DNA from: UBA2767 sp965228625
GTDB lineage: Bacteria > Pseudomonadota > Alphaproteobacteria > Rhizobiales > Methyloligellaceae
Direction: 5' to 3'
NCBI GenBank assembly: GCA_965228625.1
Contig: OZ245829.1
Coordinates: 1,426,001 to 1,490,000, forward strand
DNA: 64,000 nucleotides
Below, one piece after another: positions 59,649 to 64,000 of the stretch (position 1 is its first letter; every line of letters starts with the position of its first letter). Position numbers and translations under genes: made by a program. Under the pieces are notes generated by a model. That model saw only the letters and a program-made list of their open reading frames with translations. It had not been told where the DNA came from and did not search any database.

Positions 59649-61106
59649 CTAAGGTGAGCTTCTGGTGAACCAGCGAGGATTTCGGTTCGGTTGATAGCGT
59701 TTTTCGGTCTCGCCGTCCGGTGTCGGGGGAACGCCCTGTTGCGTCCGCGCATACTCGTCGGACTGCGACGGCGCCTCGATCTGCAGCGTCGTCAGCAGAA
59801 TACCCGAGGCCGCCAAAACCCTGTATTCGGCGAGTTCGAGAGCCGCTCTTGCCGTCTCGACGCTCACCTGGGTGTTAAACCGGGTGTTTTGCGTGTCGAG
59901 CAAGTCGAGCAACGAACGCTCGCCAACCTTGAACTGCTCGCCATAGGATTCGATGAGGCGCTGCGTGCTGGCGAGCTGATCTCTCAGCCGCGCATAACGC
60001 CGCCTCTGCTGGATCCGGCGATCCCATGCCAGCCGAACGGTTTCTTCGACTTCGCGGTGCGCCCGCCGCAGGCCGTAGCGTTCTTCGTCCGAACGGCGGA
60101 CCTGCTCCTGGACGTTCGATTTGTCGATGCCGCCGCGGAACAGGTTCCAGCGCAGAACGACTTCCGCCCGCAATTCGGATTCGCGGCCGATGACGCCCTC
60201 AAGCTCGTACCCGCGCCGCCCGAGAAGCTCGATGTCGATCTTGGGATAGAACTCGCTGCGCGCCTGTGTGATCAAAGCGCGGGCGGCGTCCAGATCGGCC
60301 TTCGCCGTCTTGATGACCGGGCTGGTCGTGCGCGCCGTCCCGAGTGCGTCCGAGAGCGTCTTGGGCTGGAACCGCGCTACGTTCGGCGGCGAGACATATG
60401 TGTCGAACGGAACCCCGACGAGTTTGAAGAATCGGATTTTCGCGCCGTTCAGTTCCTCGGTCGCCTCGATCAGGCGCGCCTCGGCGGCGAACACGCGTTC
60501 TTCCGCCTGCTGGCGATCGGCCGCGGAAATCGAACCGCCCGTCTCGCCTTCCCTGAGATCACCGAGAACGCGGCGGTTATAGGCGATGTTCTCGTTGGCG
60601 AACTGCACCACCCTCAGGGCGCGGCCGACTTCGAGATACTCGCGAACGACGTTGAGCGCGATCGTCTCGGACCGCTCGTAAACGCGATGTGATGCGCCAT
60701 CGACGCGCGAGGCCTGGTGATAACGCTCGCCGCGCCGGTTGAATCCGTCAAAGACGCGCTGGGTCAGCGTGCCGCGAATTTCCCGGCGATCGCGACCGTC
60801 ATCCGAGGTTCCGCTCGACCGCGTCGCGGGGCTGCTGAACCGCTGTGCACCGTATCGGGCCTCACTGTCGACGCTCGGCAGGTAAAGCCCGCGCGCCTGT
60901 TTCAGCTCGAATTCAATCGCTTCCCGGTTGGCGATCGCCTCGCCGATTTCCGGGTTGGCCTCAAGCGCAATCTTGATTGCCGCCTTCAGCGTGATCGCCT
61001 CCGCCGATGTCGGCAGAAGGACCACCGCGCAGGCCGACGCAATCAGCGCGCCGCGCAACCGCCTTGTAATCGAAGCCAGAGCTCCAAATTTCCGATTTAA
61101 GGTCAC
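59649..61106 (-). CDS. TolC-family outer-membrane channel (LapE-like)
   Basis: Outer-membrane factor of about 485 residues. Signal peptide (hydrophobic to SAEA), then the repeated helical coiled-coil and strand pattern: ALEANPEIGEAIANREAIEFELKQARGLYLPSVD at the start and FKVGERSLLDLLDTQNTRFNTQVSVETARAALELAEYRVLAASG near the end are diagnostic. A polar C-terminal tail follows. GTG 61106 with GGGG seven bases upstream is the likely start; in-frame codons at 61124 and 61130 are alternatives. First gene of the secretion locus. Confidence 0.92.
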   Translation of the reverse strand: MTLNRKFGALASITRRLRGALIASACAVVLLPTSAEAITLKAAIKIALEANPEIGEAIANREAIEFELKQARGLYLPSVDSEARYGAQRFSSPATRSSGTSDDGRDRREIRGTLTQRVFDGFNRRGERYHQASRVDGASHRVYERSETIALNVVREYLEVGRALRVVQFANENIAYNRRVLGDLREGETGGSISAADRQQAEERVFAAEARLIEATEELNGAKIRFFKLVGVPFDTYVSPPNVARFQPKTLSDALGTARTTSPVIKTAKADLDAARALITQARSEFYPKIDIELLGRRGYELEGVIGRESELRAEVVLRWNLFRGGIDKSNVQEQVRRSDEERYGLRRAHREVEETVRLAWDRRIQQRRRYARLRDQLASTQRLIESYGEQFKVGERSLLDLLDTQNTRFNTQVSVETARAALELAEYRVLAASGILLTTLQIEAPSQSDEYARTQQGVPPTPDGETEKRYQPNRNPRWFTRSSP

Positions 61107-61542
61107 GATGCTACCCCAACACATAAACACATCATGATGCCGACTACCCCGCTCGACCCATTAGTTTTTTTGTTCGTATCGAGGAACATCGCCGCTCCGA
61201 GTGGTCGCCCTTCCGGCTTTAACGCGTTCATAAACCCGTTCGACTGCCGGTGTCGCAGGGTACGCTGCCACAGGCCACAGACTCGTAGCGTCCCCGCACC
61301 TGCCTCCTAGTGCTACCAGTTTTTTGACCGTTGGAACACATTTCCGTCACGTCTCAGTCAAATACGCCGCAACGGTGTGTCTCGTCAGCAACACAGTGCA
61401 ACCCCGCAACCCACAACCAAAAATTGCAAATGCGCGCTTTGTTCGCAATTTGTCCCGTTCAGGAGCGTCTCAAGGTGCGACGAGGCCGTCTTTGGCCCTT
61501 CGGGATCGGGTTTGGAGGGGCATCGCCAGAATCGCCGTCAAC
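61107..61542. other. Intergenic region between tolC and the tRNA fragment, 436 bp
   Basis: No supported gene; several short overlapping frames look random. It carries the tolC upstream region and the chromosomal 3' flank of the former tRNA-Gln gene. Confidence 0.5.
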
Positions 61543-61595
61543 TGGCTGGGGCGGCAGGACTCGAACCTGCGAATCACGGGATCAAAACCCGTTGC
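61543..61595 (-). pseudogene. 3' fragment of tRNA-Gln(TTG), probable attachment site
   Basis: Read on the minus strand, this gives the anticodon arm (ACGGG-TTTTGAT-CCCGT, anticodon TTG), variable loop, T-arm (GCAGG-TTCGAGT-CCTGC), the 3' acceptor strand CGCCCCA, G and CCA. The 5' acceptor strand and D-arm are absent: the sequence to the right does not contain CGCCCCA. A 3' tRNA piece ending at CCA is the usual direct repeat left when an element integrates into a tRNA gene. Confidence 0.8.
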
Positions 61596-61846
61596 CAAGG
61601 ATATTGGTCAACGGTGGGGACTAACGGGTATCAAGTCGTATCGAACTGATCTGAGGGATCTGCCGTCTCATGGCGAGAGACAGACGGTTTCGAGTGACCA
61701 TCGCACCAACACACCTCGCGCTCCATTCGCTGGTGTGTAGCCGCTGGACAAGTAATCGCGTTAGGCGGATTGAGCGGTTGCGCGAGAAGCGCTTCGCAGA
61801 AAACAAAGAAAGCTAATTCAACTAGTCAGAAGCGCCAACGTCGCAC

Positions 61847-62365
61847 CTACTTAATGCCCATCATTGCCTTAAACAAAATGGCGTCGGTCGAAGGCTTGCC
61901 GCGCTTCGAAGCCAACACTCCTTTAATGCTCCATTGGTCCTTAGGCAGTCTGCGCTGGTTGGAAAGCCTGTTGTTTTTCGCTGCGGCGATGGCAATGAGA
62001 TGCTTTTCAAGATCGTCAATGGCACTTGTCGACCATTTGCCCCTTCCAACCTTCATCTGTGGAACCAAAAAGAGGTAGGGCAGTCCCCTAATCTCTTCGA
62101 ACAGTATCTTATTGTAATGATCCGACAGCTTGTGCGATGTGAAGCACTCTGACTCAAAGGACTGCTCAGCAGCTTTCCCGACGTAAAACGGGGTGAATCC
62201 TTTCGCCCTTTTTAGCGAGAAGATGTAGCAGCCTCTCATGTTGCGTTCAGGCACGTCCTCCCAGAAACCACTCGCCCTCAAACTGTTTTTGTCGATCCTG
62301 CGGTGGCCCTTCTGGTTGCTTTCGAAGGGAATCGCGTACCCGATAGAAGTATAAAATTCAGCCAT
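61847..62365 (-). CDS. GIY-YIG-like hypothetical protein
   Basis: Protein of 172 residues. The stretch RGCYIFSLKRAKGFTPFYVGKA (about 44-65) resembles the GIY-YIG nuclease core (GxY...FYVGKA), followed by FESECFTSHKLSDHYNKIL, where an Arg/His of the fold would lie. A catalytic Glu is not evident, so activity is uncertain. The C-terminal half (LEKHLIAIAAAKNNRLSNQRRLPKDQWSIKGVL) looks conserved and basic. Genes of this kind are common on genomic islands. ATG 62365 has GGGGG upstream. Neighbours are unrelated. Confidence 0.65.
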   Translation of the reverse strand: MAEFYTSIGYAIPFESNQKGHRRIDKNSLRASGFWEDVPERNMRGCYIFSLKRAKGFTPFYVGKAAEQSFESECFTSHKLSDHYNKILFEEIRGLPYLFLVPQMKVGRGKWSTSAIDDLEKHLIAIAAAKNNRLSNQRRLPKDQWSIKGVLASKRGKPSTDAILFKAMMGIK

Positions 62366-62640
62366 TTGCCCCCACTGTCATGTTTCGCCAAATATATAGG
62401 TGGTCAGTATTCCTCAGCTTTGAGGCCTGTGCAAATAGCGTACATTCACGAGCCACCACAAATCTCAACCCAGCTCGTCGCGATCCTCGCGGCGGATTTT
62501 TCGTTTGCAATGAGATCAAGGTGATGCCCGGACACACGAGCACTCGCCCCCTTTGCAAAGACGCCCTACCGGCGAACGCGACGCATTTCCGAGGGATACG
62601 ATAACAATCTTGAGGCTTGCTGGGGCGGCGCGGGACGCGG

Positions 62641-63126
62641 TCAGTTCTTTGTCGCACGACTTAGCTTCGCCCACAGATTCTCCTCGCTGAGACCAACCTT
62701 CACACGCCACTCCCAATGCTCGTTGATAGTCTTGTTGTGCTTCTCTTTGTTGCAACGCGCGTGGGCAAGCACGAGGTTCGTCTGATTATCCGCGCCGCCT
62801 CTAGATAGTGGCGTTAGATGATCAACTTCCGCTTCGTCGGCGGCCTCGATTGGCGTAAGGCAAAACGAACAAATCCCATTTTGCTTATTGTGCAGCTCCC
62901 TCTTGGTCAACTTATCAAAGCTGCGTCGCGTGCCACCCCCAGCTTTCGCTCGTTTGGCATCTCGGATTTGGCGCTTGTCTTTGTTCCTCAGCTCATACTC
63001 TCGTGACCTCTTGTTCATGCATGTTCGGCAATAGCCCCGCAGCCCTCCTGATGGCGTTGATCCAAAGAATTCACGTGTCGCGGGTTTGACTTCGCCGCAG
63101 CGAGAGCAGGTTTTGTGCTCGTTCAT
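62641..63126 (-). CDS. HNH endonuclease
   Basis: Protein of 161 residues. An N-terminal zinc knuckle (CSRCGEVKPATREFF, then CRTCMN) of the type found with HNH enzymes is followed by a basic helix. The HNH core is CSFCLTPIEAADEAEVDHLTPLSRGGADNQTNLVLAHARCNKEKHNK, with Asp-His, Asn and the second Cys pair present. Likely a mobile or phage-derived nuclease. GTG at 63129 is an alternative start; no strong Shine-Dalgarno is visible. Confidence 0.88.
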   Translation of the reverse strand: MNEHKTCSRCGEVKPATREFFGSTPSGGLRGYCRTCMNKRSREYELRNKDKRQIRDAKRAKAGGGTRRSFDKLTKRELHNKQNGICSFCLTPIEAADEAEVDHLTPLSRGGADNQTNLVLAHARCNKEKHNKTINEHWEWRVKVGLSEENLWAKLSRATKN

Positions 63127-63208
63127 CACGTATCAAAAGCCGTAGGTCATTCTGTTTGTGACAGAGGACATATAAGGCTCACTGCAGGAGGCAGGTCGTA
63201 GGACGCGG

Positions 63209-63319
63209 TCAGTAGATGTACTCGATCAGCTCACGAAACCTGTCCATTAAAACCACGATCTCGTGCAATACGAGAATGAGCTGTTTCACGAACGCGAGCA
63301 GACTTCCCAAGGTAGACAT
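63209..63319 (-). CDS. 36-residue hydrophobic peptide (small ORF)
   Basis: A frame of 36 codons starts at ATG 63319 and begins MSTLGSLLAFVKQLI, continuing as an amphipathic/hydrophobic helix and ending RELIEYIY. GAGG lies six bases upstream of the ATG, a much better ribosome binding site than those of neighbouring genes. Size and hydrophobicity resemble type I toxin peptides or small membrane regulators. No antisense RNA can be identified by eye. It lies in an otherwise gene-free gap between two element genes. Confidence 0.45.
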   Translation of the reverse strand: MSTLGSLLAFVKQLILVLHEIVVLMDRFRELIEYIY

Positions 63320-63496
63320 ATCAACCTCGTTGCAAGTTCACATTTTGGGCAATGGCAGGCGACGAAGCTGCCTAAACGCTCGCGACGCGTTCTTAACGAT
63401 CTACGTCTGAAGAAGATTATGGGGCCGAATAGCTAACAGAAACTGACTCTAAATGGTTCAACGTGCGCTTGTTGATAACTGATATTTGGAAGGCAA
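63320..63496. other. Intergenic region upstream of the small peptide
   Basis: No gene seen. This AT-richer stretch would hold the promoter of the 36-residue peptide (leftward) and lies downstream of the unknown gene at 63497. Confidence 0.4.
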
Positions 63497-63985
63497 TTAC
63501 CCTTTTAGTGTGCGCCAGCGTATCAAGTCCCCTAGGTCGTCAGCCCGCAAAATAACCGCTTCGCAGTGGTTCCTAACATCGGCAGCTTTTACCGGCTTCC
63601 GCCTTGCTGGCGAGTCCGCCGCGGCTCGGTGGTTGAAGATCACTGTTTCAGTTTCGTCTGGATTTGTGCACCAATCCCCATGCACCCACTGATTCCGAGT
63701 GCGTGCCAGCTTCGCCAGTTTATTGAGAGCGATTCTGATTGCATCTCGGTCATATTTGGAGGTGTTCCATTCACCTAGTAGGCCGAGTGTAAATCTCGTT
63801 CGAGACTCAAAGGTCGGAATGCAATAGTACGATTCCATCGCCATGTTTAGCCCGACACCAGTAACCCTTGCGAATGTCGAGAGAATCATCAGCTCGGCAT
63901 GGGCCCACGCAACAATCATGTTCCCAAGCTCCTCAGCAAGTTTGGGGTCGTGTCCAAGGTTTTCGATGGATTGATATTCGGTCAT
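63497..63985 (-). CDS. Hypothetical protein of the integrated element
   Basis: Protein of 162 residues, no family recognised. Helical; it contains MIVAWAHAELMILSTFARVTG at the N terminus and LARTRNQWVHGDWCTNPDE in the middle. An (R)NxxxHG-type motif with surrounding helices recalls HEPN-like proteins, but only loosely. ATG 63985 has GAGG eight bases upstream. The gene starts 15 bases from the window edge, so its upstream context is unknown. Confidence 0.65.
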   Translation of the reverse strand: MTEYQSIENLGHDPKLAEELGNMIVAWAHAELMILSTFARVTGVGLNMAMESYYCIPTFESRTRFTLGLLGEWNTSKYDRDAIRIALNKLAKLARTRNQWVHGDWCTNPDETETVIFNHRAAADSPARRKPVKAADVRNHCEAVILRADDLGDLIRWRTLKG

Positions 63986-64000
63986 CTCAAATACCTCAAA

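Larger units (their letters stand above)
61543..64000. mobile_element. Distal end of an integrated element (inferred)
   Basis: Starts at the tRNA-Gln 3' fragment and runs off the right edge. The region is visibly less GC-rich than the rest, has long gaps and carries nuclease and orphan genes. From the fragment's orientation the intact tRNA-Gln and an integrase should lie beyond 64000. Confidence 0.6.

Noticed and set aside
61331..61740. Several overlapping plus-strand frames across the tRNA fragment
   Set aside because: They run through the tRNA piece, lack ribosome binding sites and show no domain. A GGRTRTCESRDQ-type translation is a known artefact of reading antisense to a tRNA.
1..64000. 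CRISPR arrays, rRNA operons and insertion sequences
   Set aside because: No regularly spaced repeats, no rRNA-like sequence and no transposase-like frame were found in the window.

Overview
The window looks like a GC-rich chromosomal stretch of an alphaproteobacterium, most likely Hyphomicrobiales (Rhizobiales). The evidence is a MucR/Ros-type zinc-finger regulator, a cytochrome c maturation block (ccmI-ccmE-ccmF-ccmH) directly upstream of a DegP protease and a two-component pair, DUF1491, DUF5330 and DUF1214 proteins, a TIGR03808 Tat-exported protein and a rhizobial-type asparaginase. Species and family cannot be fixed from sequence reading alone.

Layout. 1-8.5 kb (minus strand): ccmIEFH, an alpha/beta hydrolase-OsmC fusion, degP, an OmpR-type regulator and the start of its kinase: heme attachment and envelope quality control. 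8.7-12.3 kb: a 17-kDa-antigen-like lipoprotein, a PepSY-regulator-kinase operon with an 11-bp tandem repeat in its promoter, and a lone phage/GTA-like DUF3168 gene. 12.6-24 kb: YcgN protein, a class A penicillin-binding protein, DUF1214 and DUF1254-like exported proteins, lipoproteins, a PAS/multi-pass histidine kinase, DUF5330, SufE, a PAS protein and MucR. 24.4-31.9 kb: a ten-gene, translationally coupled Mrp/Mbh-like cation-proton antiporter operon with three NuoL/M/N-type subunits and no full-length MrpA.

32.3-40.9 kb: msrB, oligopeptidase B, NHL-repeat protein, glutaryl-CoA dehydrogenase, Fe/Mn superoxide dismutase, cytochrome c, a peptidoglycan-binding protein, a HerA-like ATPase and DUF4332. 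41-47.5 kb (plus strand): a probable 3-sulfinopropanoyl-CoA desulfinase followed by both methylmalonyl-CoA mutase subunits, a truncated VOC/glyoxalase remnant and meaB. Together they suggest a route from an organosulfur acid or other propionyl-CoA sources into succinyl-CoA. 47.5-50.7 kb: pyroglutamyl peptidase, a Tat-exported beta-helix protein with a sigma-54-like promoter, and asparaginase.

50.8-61.1 kb is the most unusual stretch. The parts of a LapG/LapBCE-like type I secretion system (BTLCP protease, HlyD adaptor, ABC transporter, TolC) lie on the minus strand. They are split by small proteins of unknown function and by two plus-strand genes. One encodes a degenerate sacsin/Hsp90-type GHKL protein with a histone-H1-like basic tail. 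The other encodes a ribbon-helix-helix-PAS regulator preceded by a perfect 26-bp palindrome. No large adhesin substrate and no LapD are in view.

From about 61.54 kb to the right edge the sequence looks acquired. A 3' fragment of tRNA-Gln(TTG), without its 5' half, looks like the att repeat left by an integrative element. Beyond it lie lower-GC genes: a GIY-YIG-like protein, an HNH endonuclease, a 36-residue hydrophobic peptide with a good ribosome binding site, and an unknown protein. The integrase and the intact tRNA should lie beyond 64 kb.
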